This document shows positions 54,017 to 62,744 of a stretch of 64,000 nt of DNA, piece by piece (positions within the stretch are counted from its first letter, which is position 1; each line of letters begins with the position of its first letter). Below the pieces are notes generated by a model. It ran no database searches. It saw only the letters and a program-made list of their open reading frames with translations, and was not told the DNA's origin. The stretch is taken from the NCBI GenBank assembly GCA_001543385.1, contig LPNH01000007.1, forward strand, positions 1 through 64,000, written 5' to 3'. The position numbers and the translations under genes are program-made. The stretch is from Candidatus Hemicellulosilyticus sp. P3. GTDB taxonomy: Bacteria; Bacteroidota; Bacteroidia; Bacteroidales; P3.

Positions 54017-56443
54017 ATGACTGACAACCCCAACGTCCCCGATCTCTCTTTTCTTGACGCGGAACCTGCAGTCGGCTTCCACATCAAAGACCTGCTGTAC
54101 ACGCTGTTGCGCAACATGCACTGGCTACTGTTGTTCGGTACCGCCGGCGCACTGATTGCCAATTTCACGGTGCGAAAACAAGACCGGGTGTATGAAAGCA
54201 ACGCCCGCATTGTGCTGCGCGGCAACTCGGGAGAGAACGACAACTCACTGCGCGAGGCGTCGATCAACAACATGTTCTCAGACAGGCCGTTCTACAACAC
54301 TTCTGTCAACAACGAGGTGATGATTCTCACATCGAAGACAACGATGCTGAAAACGGTGGAGAATCTGCATCTCAATGTCGCCTACAGCGGCAATTCAAAA
54401 GTAGTCAAGCGCAAGAAAGATCTGTATGGCAGCTCCCCCGTCGCGGTCGACTTTGTGGACAACAATGAGAGCGACTACGTCGCGTTGACCGTCACACCCG
54501 TCAGTGCGTATGGCGTAGAGATGGAGTATGGCGATTACAAGCCGCTGCACATTCACCTGGGAGACACTCAGGCAACCCCTTTCGGACGGATTGTGATAAG
54601 AAAGACCTGGTTCTACACTCCTGAATGCTACAATGATCCTGTCACCGTGATCCACACCCCGTCGCATGTGGTGGCGGATCACTACCGGCACACCATCTCG
54701 GTCAACCGGGACGGGGAGTCGAATACGATTGTGAATATCAGTCTGCGCGACCTTTCGGCACGCCGTGCCGCCGACGTCATCAATGAGTTGATACGGGTCT
54801 ACAATGAGGAGGCAGTGAAGGACAAGAAACGTATCATCGCTTACACATACGATTACATCAATGAGCGACTATCGCAGCTGCATCTGGACCTGGATGAGCA
54901 GGAATCGGTGATTGCCTCGTTCAAACGGGACAACCAGCTTATCAATCTGGACAACTACGGTATGTCGTTTCTCAACACAAATAACGAATACTCGCAGGAG
55001 GTGGATAAACTCCGGCAGCGCCTTTCGCTGGCCAAATATTTGATGCAACTGAATGAGAGCAACGAAGAAAACAGCCTGCTGCCGCCAGCCATCGGTATTG
55101 ACGATGCGACTATCGTCAGCACAATGGAACGTTACAACGAATTGACAATGCGGCTGAATCAGACCAGCAACACAGGCAACCCGGTGGTGCACAAGCTGAA
55201 AGAGGAACGGATGAAAGCCAAGGCGGATCTGGGTCAGTTGCTGGCTGTATACAGCAGTTCGCTGCAAAAAAGAATCAGCGATGCACAGTCCATTGTACGC
55301 AGAGCATCGGGCAAGATGCGGCAAATTCCTGAGCAACAACTCTATCTGGAAAATGTTGAGCGGCTGCAGAAAATCAAGGAAGAGCTGTATCTCAATTTGC
55401 TGTCCAAACGCGAGGAACTGCTGATCAGCCAACCGTCCATCGAAGGCAACGCCAAGATCATCGACGAGGCACGTGTCAACGAGAGCCCGGTCGCGCCGAA
55501 CGTGGGACGAAGCACCATGCTGGGACTACTGCTGGGGCTCTTGCTGCCCATAGCTATCTTCCTGCTGCGGCGTATGCTGGACACAAAGGTGCGATTCCAA
55601 GGAGACCTGAAGATGCGGACCACCATCCCGTTTCTCTGCGAAATACCGACACGCAAACGACCAGACACCCGCGACATAGTGGTGGTGGACGGCAAGCTGG
55701 ACAATCTGTCGGAAGCGTTCCGGCTGCTCCGTTCAAAAATCGACTTTCTGGGCCGCAACGGGCAACATGAAAGTGACTGCCGTGTCTTTATGATTACATC
55801 ACTGCTGCCGTCGTCGGGCAAAACATTCATCTCGTCGAATATTGCAGCCTGTTTTGCTATCGCGGGCAAACGGGTGTTGCTTGTCGACATGGATTTGCGC
55901 CGGGGCAGCCTGACACACCGTTTCTACTCGCGCCGCAAGGCTGGCCTGTCGGATTGGATAGCCGGCAAAACGGAGAAGATCGACGAACTTATACAACACA
56001 ATGTGGTGACGCCGGAACTGGACACCATATTCTCAGGGATGCTGCCGCCCAACCCCGCCGAACTGCTTAGCAACGGACGTGTGGAACAGTTGCTGCTGGA
56101 ACTGCGGAAACGGTACGACTATATCTTTCTGGACAGTGCGCCGCTGTCGGTGGTGGACAACACCATCATCCAGCCACTGGTGGACAGCAGCCTTTTTGTG
56201 GTGCGTTCCGGTAAGTACGACAAACGTGTGCTTAACGAGATGGAAGAGATCTATCAAGCCGGCGGATTCCCCGGCATGGCTGTACTGCTGAATGACGTGA
56301 CCTACAAAAGGAGCTCCCCCGTAGACCGCCTGTTCGGACTGGACTATGGCTACGGTTATGGTTACGGACACCACTACAGCTACGCCTATAATGGATACCA
56401 CTACTACCAAGATAACGAAAGCGACAATGAAAGTCAAAAATAG
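54017..56443 (+). CDS. wzc: Wzc-like polysaccharide co-polymerase and tyrosine autokinase
   Basis: An 808-residue protein with helix 1 (about 36-52), a Wzz/GNVR periplasmic region with coiled coil (280-460), helix 2 (about 500-518) and a BY-kinase domain. Kinase motifs: Walker A SSGKT (599-603), Walker A' VLLVDMD (620-626), Walker B Asp706 (IFLDSAP). The tail from 777 carries ten tyrosines in alternating Gly-Tyr, the autophosphorylation cluster. It works with Wza in export and chain-length control. Confidence 0.96.
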   Translation: MTDNPNVPDLSFLDAEPAVGFHIKDLLYTLLRNMHWLLLFGTAGALIANFTVRKQDRVYESNARIVLRGNSGENDNSLREASINNMFSDRPFYNTSVNNEVMILTSKTTMLKTVENLHLNVAYSGNSKVVKRKKDLYGSSPVAVDFVDNNESDYVALTVTPVSAYGVEMEYGDYKPLHIHLGDTQATPFGRIVIRKTWFYTPECYNDPVTVIHTPSHVVADHYRHTISVNRDGESNTIVNISLRDLSARRAADVINELIRVYNEEAVKDKKRIIAYTYDYINERLSQLHLDLDEQESVIASFKRDNQLINLDNYGMSFLNTNNEYSQEVDKLRQRLSLAKYLMQLNESNEENSLLPPAIGIDDATIVSTMERYNELTMRLNQTSNTGNPVVHKLKEERMKAKADLGQLLAVYSSSLQKRISDAQSIVRRASGKMRQIPEQQLYLENVERLQKIKEELYLNLLSKREELLISQPSIEGNAKIIDEARVNESPVAPNVGRSTMLGLLLGLLLPIAIFLLRRMLDTKVRFQGDLKMRTTIPFLCEIPTRKRPDTRDIVVVDGKLDNLSEAFRLLRSKIDFLGRNGQHESDCRVFMITSLLPSSGKTFISSNIAACFAIAGKRVLLVDMDLRRGSLTHRFYSRRKAGLSDWIAGKTEKIDELIQHNVVTPELDTIFSGMLPPNPAELLSNGRVEQLLLELRKRYDYIFLDSAPLSVVDNTIIQPLVDSSLFVVRSGKYDKRVLNEMEEIYQAGGFPGMAVLLNDVTYKRSSPVDRLFGLDYGYGYGYGHHYSYAYNGYHYYQDNESDNESQK

Positions 56444-56468
56444 CATGACACCTTTGACCTCAGGCCAA

Positions 56469-57221
56469 ATGAAAATCCGCTCAATATTTCACAAAGGCAC
56501 AATGATGTTACTGCTTGCATGTGTTTTAACCCCGATGGCAGCGGCTCACCCGTTGCGCCAAACCTCAAAACGGCTTTCGTCACATCCGATGTATATTTCA
56601 TTCGGTCTAAGCGGACTGACATATATCGGCAACGAGGATGTCTCCAGCGCACGGTTTAACGGTGTAATGCCCGGGTTGTGCTTCGAATGGGGGTATTCAC
56701 TCACACCGGAGATTGCATTTTCTTTCAACCTGAACGCCTTTACGGCCCAGATGCAGACACGGTATCGGTTAAATCCATTTGTTGACTTCTCGCAAGAAAC
56801 AGTGGGCAGCGACGGGTACTGGCCCTACTGTGATTTCAACATGTACGGTGTCGCCGTCACGGGTCAGATAACGCTTGACTGGACAAATATCATCTCGGGG
56901 CAGGATTACCACCAAGCCCGACTGCACGTACTCACACCTCTCGGCATGGGCGTGACCGTTGCCTCCGGCAAGAAGACAAATCCCTGGACTGACTACAAGC
57001 CGCTCAATAACGAGTTTACGCTGACAGCCGGCGTCGCTTTCGAGTATCAACTCAATAGCAAGATGAAGCTATTCTTCACCCCACGCATGTACATACACCG
57101 CGGATCACTCGACTACTCGCCTTACTCAAACAACGAAAGTTCAAAGGTGGATATCATGCCCATGGTGAACATCGGCGCCAAGTTCACACTGAACGCCCGG
57201 ATTCCCTGGATCACCAGGTAG
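56469..57221 (+). CDS. Small outer-membrane beta-barrel-like protein
   Basis: ATG 56469 chosen because it gives a good signal peptide (MKIRSIFHKGTMMLLLACVL, cleavage near AAAHP); upstream ATGs at 56427 and 56445 are in frame. The 250-residue protein has alternating aromatic strands (YISFGLSGLTYIGNED, LTPEIAFSFNLNAF) and a final strand (NIGAKFTLNARIPWITR), consistent with an 8-10-strand barrel. Following wzc, it may take part in surface glycan export. The stop is 2 nt from the convergent LysE gene's stop. Confidence 0.7.
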   Translation: MKIRSIFHKGTMMLLLACVLTPMAAAHPLRQTSKRLSSHPMYISFGLSGLTYIGNEDVSSARFNGVMPGLCFEWGYSLTPEIAFSFNLNAFTAQMQTRYRLNPFVDFSQETVGSDGYWPYCDFNMYGVAVTGQITLDWTNIISGQDYHQARLHVLTPLGMGVTVASGKKTNPWTDYKPLNNEFTLTAGVAFEYQLNSKMKLFFTPRMYIHRGSLDYSPYSNNESSKVDIMPMVNIGAKFTLNARIPWITR

Positions 57222-57223
57222 TC

Positions 57224-57952
57224 TCAGTGCAACGGGCCTCGCCCCACGTGCATTCCCTCGATAAAATTGTTGAGTTGCTGCGCATCGGGGTCGTTGTGAA
57301 ACAGCACCATGGAGAATACAACATAGAAAGCGAAAACGATAAGGATGACGCCCACAACCCAGTTGATAATGGTAAGAACACGGTCGGTGATGAGGCAATG
57401 AAACAACGACGCAGCCTTACATTTGACCAAATCCATAGAGAGTGTGGCTCCAAGCAACCCGGCAAAAAACACATACACCTCACTGGACGAGGCACCGGTT
57501 TCACCCAGCATCAGAGCAATCAACGACACCCAATAGATCCATATCAGAGGGTTGACAAAGTTGAGCACGAAGCCCCTTATAAAGACGTGGTGACGAGCCT
57601 CGGCAGGAGGAGTCGGGACCTCCTCGCCCCCGGACGACAGCTGTCGACGTGACGGCCGCTTGAGAAGCGTATAGACACCCATGGCCATGATGACAATGCC
57701 GGCAATAGAGGCCACCCATTTGTCATGAAGCACACCGTACATATCGACATTCTTGAGGACTGTCAGCATGAGGAATACAATAAAAAGGTCGGCGACAAAC
57801 ACCCCGAAAGCAAAAGGGGCTGCACGCCGGTACCCGTAATGGATACTGGTCTGCAGCAGAGAGAAGAAAGCCGGACCGAAGCTGAAGAATAGAGAGAGCA
57901 ACACTCCGGATATGATGCCCAGCAAAAGCTCCATGAATATATTTCCGACCAT
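57224..57952 (-). CDS. LysE/RhtB-family exporter
   Basis: A 242-residue protein with six predicted helices. The family start FMELLLGIISGVLLSLFFSFGPAFFSLLQTSI with GYRRAAPFAFGVFVADLFIV matches LysE exporters of amino acids. The substrate is unknown. A basic loop (about 118-138) lies between helices 3 and 4. Own promoter box at 57976-57983. Confidence 0.85.
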   Translation of the reverse strand: MVGNIFMELLLGIISGVLLSLFFSFGPAFFSLLQTSIHYGYRRAAPFAFGVFVADLFIVFLMLTVLKNVDMYGVLHDKWVASIAGIVIMAMGVYTLLKRPSRRQLSSGGEEVPTPPAEARHHVFIRGFVLNFVNPLIWIYWVSLIALMLGETGASSSEVYVFFAGLLGATLSMDLVKCKAASLFHCLITDRVLTIINWVVGVILIVFAFYVVFSMVLFHNDPDAQQLNNFIEGMHVGRGPLH

Positions 57953-57975
57953 CTTGTGTTAAAAAATGTAAGTTG

Positions 57976-57983
57976 CAAAGATA
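57976..57983 (-). promoter_or_regulatory. Putative promoter of the LysE-type gene (TATCTTTG)
   Basis: Minus-strand TATCTTTGC, 23 nt before the ATG at 57952. Confidence 0.6.
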
Positions 57984-58047
57984 CATATTTTTTCTGTGTC
58001 TTTAAAGAATCTGCCGACAGAAAGGTCATCGTACACGCTTATTTTCG

Positions 58048-58055
58048 TATTTTTG
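58048..58055 (+). promoter_or_regulatory. Promoter box 4 nt before the GTG of the PurL-like gene
   Basis: TTTTCGTATTTTTGC matches TAnnTTTG. The GTG at 58060 would be at or beside the transcription start. A later ATG (58102) is an alternative start. Confidence 0.6.
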
Positions 58056-58059
58056 CAGC

Positions 58060-58866
58060 GTGACAGACGAGACTTTTGTCCCGGCCGAGGAAGCGGCGGC
58101 CATGGGCGTAAGCCAGGAGGCTTATGACGAGATTGCAGCCATTGCCGGCCACCTGCCGTCGATGTCCGAACTTGGAACATTGCTGGCGATGTGGCAGTCG
58201 AACGGAAAACAGCAAAGCTTGTACGGATGGCTGCGTGGGCAGCATCACACCGTGGTGCGCAACTCATATCTATACGACGGACAGGACAAGATACACCGGA
58301 ATGTCAATGAACCGCACGTGCGGGAGTGCATCGACATTGCGCAGACGCTGTGCAGGGAAACGGCGTCGGAGCTGCCGCCATTTATGCTGAAACGCAACAA
58401 ACTGATATATCTGGCGGGCGACATCTCCACAGATTTTCTCTATTCGGCATACGGGCGACAGTGCCTGCATATCAACACGCCACCGCATAGACAGAGGGCG
58501 GCGGATCAGGATGCAGCATATCTGGAACTGATTATGACGGCGATGGCTGACGGCAAGATGATTGACGGCCATGCGGCTGTCGGCACAGGAGGCCTGTTCT
58601 GCACCTTGGCGCAGGGATGCACGGAGGCAGTGGGGTTCGACATTCTTACCTGCCGCGAGATACGGCTGGACGCATTCCTGTTCGGAGAAGAGGGAGGGCG
58701 TTGCGTGACAACACTGACGGAGGAGCATGAAGATGTATTTTTGTCAAAGATGGAGGAGGCGCAGCTGAACTGCTGCTTTCTGGGGCGCACGACAAAAGGG
58801 CGCATCTTGGTGGACGGCATGGATTTCGGCCCGGCCCGGGATTTTTGTCGAAGCCGAATACAATGA
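58060..58866 (+). CDS. Short PurL-like protein (linker plus AIRS_C-like domain)
   Basis: A 268-residue protein from GTG 58060 (ATG 58102 is possible). An N-terminal part (about 20-60) resembles the linker domain of phosphoribosylformylglycinamidine synthase: SELGTLLAMWQSNGKQQSLYGWL, aligned with the SEHC-x-x-K region but with that motif lost. The remainder resembles an AIR-synthase C domain: LIYLAGD, DGHAAVGTGGLFCTLAQGCTEAVGFDI and LFGEEGGRCVTTL. The ATP-binding first half and glutaminase domain of PurL are missing. It may be a regulator or degenerate paralogue. No purine genes lie beside it. Confidence 0.68.
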   Translation: MTDETFVPAEEAAAMGVSQEAYDEIAAIAGHLPSMSELGTLLAMWQSNGKQQSLYGWLRGQHHTVVRNSYLYDGQDKIHRNVNEPHVRECIDIAQTLCRETASELPPFMLKRNKLIYLAGDISTDFLYSAYGRQCLHINTPPHRQRAADQDAAYLELIMTAMADGKMIDGHAAVGTGGLFCTLAQGCTEAVGFDILTCREIRLDAFLFGEEGGRCVTTLTEEHEDVFLSKMEEAQLNCCFLGRTTKGRILVDGMDFGPARDFCRSRIQ

Positions 58867-58880
58867 ACGTATATCATACA

Positions 58881-58912
58881 ACAGCGGCTCACCCCAAAAG
58901 GCGAGCCGCTGT
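58881..58912. terminator. Hairpin between convergent PurL-like and rplS genes
   Basis: A perfect 10-bp stem (58881-58890 with 58903-58912) with a 12-nt loop between two convergent genes; no strong T-run. Probably bidirectional. Confidence 0.6.
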
Positions 58913-58945
58913 CAATTCCAAGTCTGCACCGGCAGGGAGAGGGGA

Positions 58946-59299
58946 CTAACGTCTCTTCTCCTTGATACGGGCTTTCTTACCGGTGAGATCCCGCAGATAG
59001 AAGATACGGGCACGACGCACAGCACCGCGCTTGTTGATGTCTATCTGCTCAATGAACGGGCTGGCGAAGGGGAATATGCGTTCCACTCCGACACCGTTCG
59101 TGATCTTACGGACAGTAAAGGTCTCAGTTGATCCACTTCCGCTGCGCTGCAAGACAACGCCTTGGAAGTTCTGAATACGTTCCTTGTTTCCTTCACGTAT
59201 TTTATAATGGACAGTGATGGTATCGCCCGCCTTGAACTCGGGGAACTCTTTACGCTCGACCAAATTCTCTACATATTGCATTAATTCAGTTTTTCCCAT
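58946..59299 (-). CDS. rplS: 50S ribosomal protein L19
   Basis: 117 residues with [22 protein letters not shown] and [18 protein letters not shown], full length. It contacts 16S rRNA at the subunit interface. Last gene of the thrS-infC-rpmI-rplT-rplS run; 29 nt after rplT. Confidence 0.97.
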   Translation of the reverse strand: MGKTELMQYVENLVERKEFPEFKAGDTITVHYKIREGNKERIQNFQGVVLQRSGSGSTETFTVRKITNGVGVERIFPFASPFIEQIDINKRGAVRRARIFYLRDLTGKKARIKEKRR

Positions 59300-59328
59300 G
59301 ACTTAGTAGGTTTTTACAGGTGATACAT

Positions 59329-59676
59329 TTATTTCTTGACCATCTTCACAACGGCGGTGAAAGCCTCGGGGTGATTCATTGCCAGGTCGGCAAGCACCTT
59401 GCGGTTCAACTCGATGTTGTTCTTATGGAGTTCGCCCATGAATACAGAATAGGAGATGCCATTGATGCGGCAACCGGCATTGATACGGTTAATCCACAAT
59501 GAACGGAACTCTCTTTTCTTGGCTTTTCTGTCACGGTAGGCATAGGTCTGACCTTTTTCCCACTTGTTCTTGGCCACTGTCCAGACGTTTTTACCCCTGC
59601 CCCAATATCCTTTGGTGCGGTTGAGGATTTTTTTTCTGCGAGCTCTGGAAGCTACTGCATTAACTGATCTTGGCAT
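59329..59676 (-). CDS. rplT: 50S ribosomal protein L20
   Basis: 115 residues with the L20 basic N-terminus ([20 protein letters not shown]) and [20 protein letters not shown]. Binds 23S rRNA early in assembly and in many bacteria represses its operon. A structured spacer separates it from rpmI. Confidence 0.97.
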   Translation of the reverse strand: MPRSVNAVASRARRKKILNRTKGYWGRGKNVWTVAKNKWEKGQTYAYRDRKAKKREFRSLWINRINAGCRINGISYSVFMGELHKNNIELNRKVLADLAMNHPEAFTAVVKMVKK

Positions 59677-59761
59677 GTTGTAATTGGTTTTCGTTTAAGC
59701 GGAGACGGATGTCTCTCTTAGATGCATTAAACAATGGTTAATAACTCCGTTTCGGCGTCTT

Positions 59762-59818
59762 GCGGCACATGAGCCGCCAATGCCCACGGCATGGCGGACA
59801 CGAGCTCGCGTTGTCGCC
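59762..59818 (-). promoter_or_regulatory. Possible structured leader between rpmI and rplT
   Basis: The 143-nt spacer holds one hairpin directly after the rpmI stop (59793-59800 with 59812-59818) and another at 59762-59777 (GCGGC/GCCGC, 6-nt loop). This could be an L20-related control element or only a processing site. Confidence 0.35.
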
Positions 59819-59819
59819 A

Positions 59820-60014
59820 CTAAGCTAAAAGCATACGCTTGACCCGCTTCTCGTCGTCGCGGCTCACAAGGGCCGTATGGTCGAGGTTGCGTTTCTGCGT
59901 CGTCTCCTTCTTGGTGAGGATGTGACTGTGGTAAGCATGCTTTCTCTTGATTTTGCCGGTGCCGGTGAACGCAAAACGTTTTTTGGCAGCGGCCTTGGTT
60001 TTCATTTTAGGCAT
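59820..60014 (-). CDS. rpmI: 50S ribosomal protein L35
   Basis: 64 residues, [21 protein letters not shown] opening and KRVKRMLL end, complete. Between infC and rplT as in most bacteria. Confidence 0.97.
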   Translation of the reverse strand: MPKMKTKAAAKKRFAFTGTGKIKRKHAYHSHILTKKETTQKRNLDHTALVSRDDEKRVKRMLLA

Positions 60015-60090
60015 TACTTTACTGTTTTTAAGTTAGACGATATGTCGGTGTAGACTTGGCTTCACTTTTGACCAGCGATGCGGCCGGGGA

Positions 60091-60669
60091 TCACTTCTTG
60101 GGGGCAATAATCATAAGCATACGCTTGCCTTCGAGACGCGGCATAACCTCCGGCTTGCCATATTCGAGCAACGCCTCGGCAAATTTAAGCAACTGGGTCT
60201 CACCCTGCTCTTTGTATACGATGGCGCGTCCCCGGAAGAAAACGTCGACCTTGACCTTGTTGCCCTCCTGCAGAAAACGTATGGCGTGCTTGAGCTTAAA
60301 ATCAAAGTCATGCTCGTCGGTCTGCGGGCTGAGCCGTATCTCCTTGATGACAACCTTGGAAGAGTTCGCCCGACGCTCTTTTTCCTTTTTCTTCTGCTCG
60401 TAGAGGTATTTTTGGTATTCAATGATTTTGCACACCGGCGGATTGGCTGTGGGCGAAATCATGACCAAATCGAGTCCCTCGGCATAAGCACGCTGAAGTG
60501 CGTCGCGGGTATTCATAATTGTAGGCTCCATGCCCTCACCCACCACACGCACGACAGGTTCCTGAATGCGCTCGTTGATCAGATGAGCCGGCTCCTTCTT
60601 TACCGGGCCACGGCCTCGCCCTCTAAAGTTGCCCTTCGGGGCGTTGGGTTTGAATGGTGTTGCTATAAT
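60091..60669 (-). CDS. infC: Translation initiation factor IF-3, AUU start
   Basis: 192 residues if started at ATT 60669, which follows AGGAGA (60675-60680) by 5 nt and an in-frame TAG at 60679-60681. No ATG/GTG/TTG occurs before residue 40, and a start there would remove half of the conserved IF3 N-domain (LINERIQEPVVRVVGEGM). The C-domain (EIRLSPQTDEHDFDFKLKHA) is intact. Non-AUG starts allow infC to repress its own translation in E. coli, and this looks like the same device. It follows thrS by 21 nt. Confidence 0.93.
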   Translation of the reverse strand: MIATPFKPNAPKGNFRGRGRGPVKKEPAHLINERIQEPVVRVVGEGMEPTIMNTRDALQRAYAEGLDLVMISPTANPPVCKIIEYQKYLYEQKKKEKERRANSSKVVIKEIRLSPQTDEHDFDFKLKHAIRFLQEGNKVKVDVFFRGRAIVYKEQGETQLLKFAEALLEYGKPEVMPRLEGKRMLMIIAPKK

Positions 60670-60674
60670 TCGGT

Positions 60675-60680
60675 TCTCCT
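60675..60680 (-). promoter_or_regulatory. Shine-Dalgarno sequence of infC (AGGAGA)
   Basis: AGGAGA with 5 nt spacing to the ATT start; strong for a Bacteroidota gene and decisive for the start choice. Confidence 0.8.
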
Positions 60681-60690
60681 ATTTTAGGTG

Positions 60691-62628
60691 TTACATTACT
60701 TTCTCTATCTCGTCTTTGATTATCTGAGCAAAGGTGTCGGGGGTCATGGCACCCATATCGCCGGCGCCTTGACGGCGCACGCTGACAGTGCCGTCGGCGA
60801 CCTCTTTCTCCCCGACGATGAGCATAAAGGGGTATTTATTGAGTTCAGCATCGCGGATTTTACGGCCGATTTTCTCGTCACGTGTGTCAATGGTGCCTCG
60901 CAACTCAAGGCCCTCGAGACGGCTCTTAAGCTCCCGGGCATGACCGATGAATTTCTCGCTGACAGGCAATATGACAAACTGTTCGGGCGTCAGCCAGAGC
61001 GGGAACTTGCCACCCGTGTGCTCGATAAGCACAGCGCAGAAACGCTCCATTGAGCCGAAGGGGGCGCGGTGAATCATGACAGGACGGTGCTTCTGGCCAT
61101 CGCTGCCGATATATTCGAGACCAAACCGCTCGGGAAGGTTGTAGTCGACCTGAATGGTGCCCAACTGCCAACGCCGACCCAAGGCATCCTTGACCATGAA
61201 GTCGAGTTTAGGCCCGTAAAAAGCAGCCTCGCCCAACTCCACACGGGCCTTGAGGCCTTTCTCCTGACAGGCCTCGACAATGGCTTGCTCGGCCTTGGCC
61301 CAGTTCTCGTCCGTACCGACATACTTGGTGGTGTTGGCAGGGTCACGCAAGGATATCTGAGCCTCGAAAGAGTCGAAACTCAAAGCCTTGAAGATAATCT
61401 CGATGATTTCCATGACCTTGATAAACTCCTCCTTGACCTGGTCAGGGCGACAGAATATGTGGGCATCGTCTTGGGTGAAAGAACGTACCCGGGTGAGACC
61501 GTGGAGTTCACCGCTCTGCTCATAGCGGTAGACGGTGCCGAACTCGGCAATGCGCAAAGGCAAATCCTTATAGCTGAGCGGTTCGTTTTTATATATCATG
61601 CAATGGTGCGGACAGTTCATCGGCTTGAGCAGATACTCTTCGCCTTCCTCGGGAGTGGTGATGGGGCGGAAACTGTCCTCGCCGTAATGATCCCAGTGGC
61701 CGCTGGTGACATAAAGCTGCTTGCCGCCGATATGAGGCGTCATAACCTGCTTGTAGCCATAGCGTTTCTGGATCTTGCTGAGGAATTCCTGCAGACGCAA
61801 ACGCAAATCGGTGCCTTTCGGCAACCAGATGGGCAGCCCCTTGCCGACCATATCGTTGAACATGAAAAGGCCCAACTCCTTGCCAATCTTGCGATGGTCG
61901 CGTTTCTTTGCCTCCTCAAGCATGGCCAGATAGTCGTCAAGTTCTTTCTTTTTTGGGAAACTGACGGCGTAAACACGTGTCAACTGGGGGCGATGCTCGT
62001 CACCGCGCCAGTAGGCTCCGGCCAGATTGAGAAGTTTGACAGCCTTGATGGCACCAAAGTCTACCAGATGGGGACCGCGACAAAGGTCTGTGAACGAGCC
62101 GCTGTCATAGAAAGAGATGGTGCCGTCCTCCAAAGCTTCGATGAGCTCGAGCTTATACACCTCGCCGCGTTCACCGAAGACTCTGAGCGCCTCGGCCTTG
62201 GAGACCTCGCGACGAACGACAGGCGTTTTGGCCTGCACCAGCTCCATCATTTTTTTCTCTATCTTGGGAAAGTCATCGCTTGAGACCTCGTACTTTCCAA
62301 AGTCGATGTCGTAATAGAAACCGTTTTCTATGGCGGGACCGATGCCGAATTTGATGCCGGGGTAAAGCTCCTGCAGAGCAGTGGCCAACAGGTGGGCGGA
62401 GCTGTGCCAGAAAGTGTGACGCCCCTCCTCGTCGTTCCAAGTGAGCAGCTGCACAGTGGCGTCGTCGGTGACAGGGCGGTTGAGTTCCACCACCTGATCG
62501 TTAACTTTGGCGGACAACACATTGCGAGCCAAGCCCTCACTGATGCTTTTCGCAATTACGTAAGGCGTGACACCCTGCTCGTACTGGCGAACAGAACCGT
62601 CTGGCAGTGTGATGTTTATCATTTTCAC
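60691..62628 (-). CDS. thrS: Threonyl-tRNA synthetase
   Basis: 645 residues: TGS domain (1-62), editing domain with HSSAH near 75-79 and [17 protein letters not shown] near 176-192, class II catalytic core ([27 protein letters not shown]) and anticodon domain ([16 protein letters not shown] onward). Normal length. First gene of the translation operon, after a TAnnTTTG box. Confidence 0.97.
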   Translation of the reverse strand: MKMINITLPDGSVRQYEQGVTPYVIAKSISEGLARNVLSAKVNDQVVELNRPVTDDATVQLLTWNDEEGRHTFWHSSAHLLATALQELYPGIKFGIGPAIENGFYYDIDFGKYEVSSDDFPKIEKKMMELVQAKTPVVRREVSKAEALRVFGERGEVYKLELIEALEDGTISFYDSGSFTDLCRGPHLVDFGAIKAVKLLNLAGAYWRGDEHRPQLTRVYAVSFPKKKELDDYLAMLEEAKKRDHRKIGKELGLFMFNDMVGKGLPIWLPKGTDLRLRLQEFLSKIQKRYGYKQVMTPHIGGKQLYVTSGHWDHYGEDSFRPITTPEEGEEYLLKPMNCPHHCMIYKNEPLSYKDLPLRIAEFGTVYRYEQSGELHGLTRVRSFTQDDAHIFCRPDQVKEEFIKVMEIIEIIFKALSFDSFEAQISLRDPANTTKYVGTDENWAKAEQAIVEACQEKGLKARVELGEAAFYGPKLDFMVKDALGRRWQLGTIQVDYNLPERFGLEYIGSDGQKHRPVMIHRAPFGSMERFCAVLIEHTGGKFPLWLTPEQFVILPVSEKFIGHARELKSRLEGLELRGTIDTRDEKIGRKIRDAELNKYPFMLIVGEKEVADGTVSVRRQGAGDMGAMTPDTFAQIIKDEIEKVM

Positions 62629-62656
62629 TATGGTTTTTGCAGTCTTTTAGAACTTG

Positions 62657-62664
62657 CAAAAATA
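62657..62664 (-). promoter_or_regulatory. Putative promoter of the thrS operon (TATTTTTG)
   Basis: Minus-strand TTTCGTATTTTTGC, matching TAnnTTTG, 28 nt before the thrS ATG. Confidence 0.65.
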
Positions 62665-62744
62665 CGAAATTTATTGAAATAGAGTGCCGCGGACGATAAA
62701 AAAGACAGCCTGCGGAGACCGGGACGGCACGGGATGGCGAAAGA

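Noticed and set aside
56340..56410. TATGG/TACGG-like repeat at the wzc 3' end as a microsatellite
   Set aside because: Explained by the coding of the Gly-Tyr cluster of the kinase tail.
61069..62283. Plus-strand 404-codon frame opposite thrS
   Set aside because: Antisense to an intact synthetase with no domain of its own.
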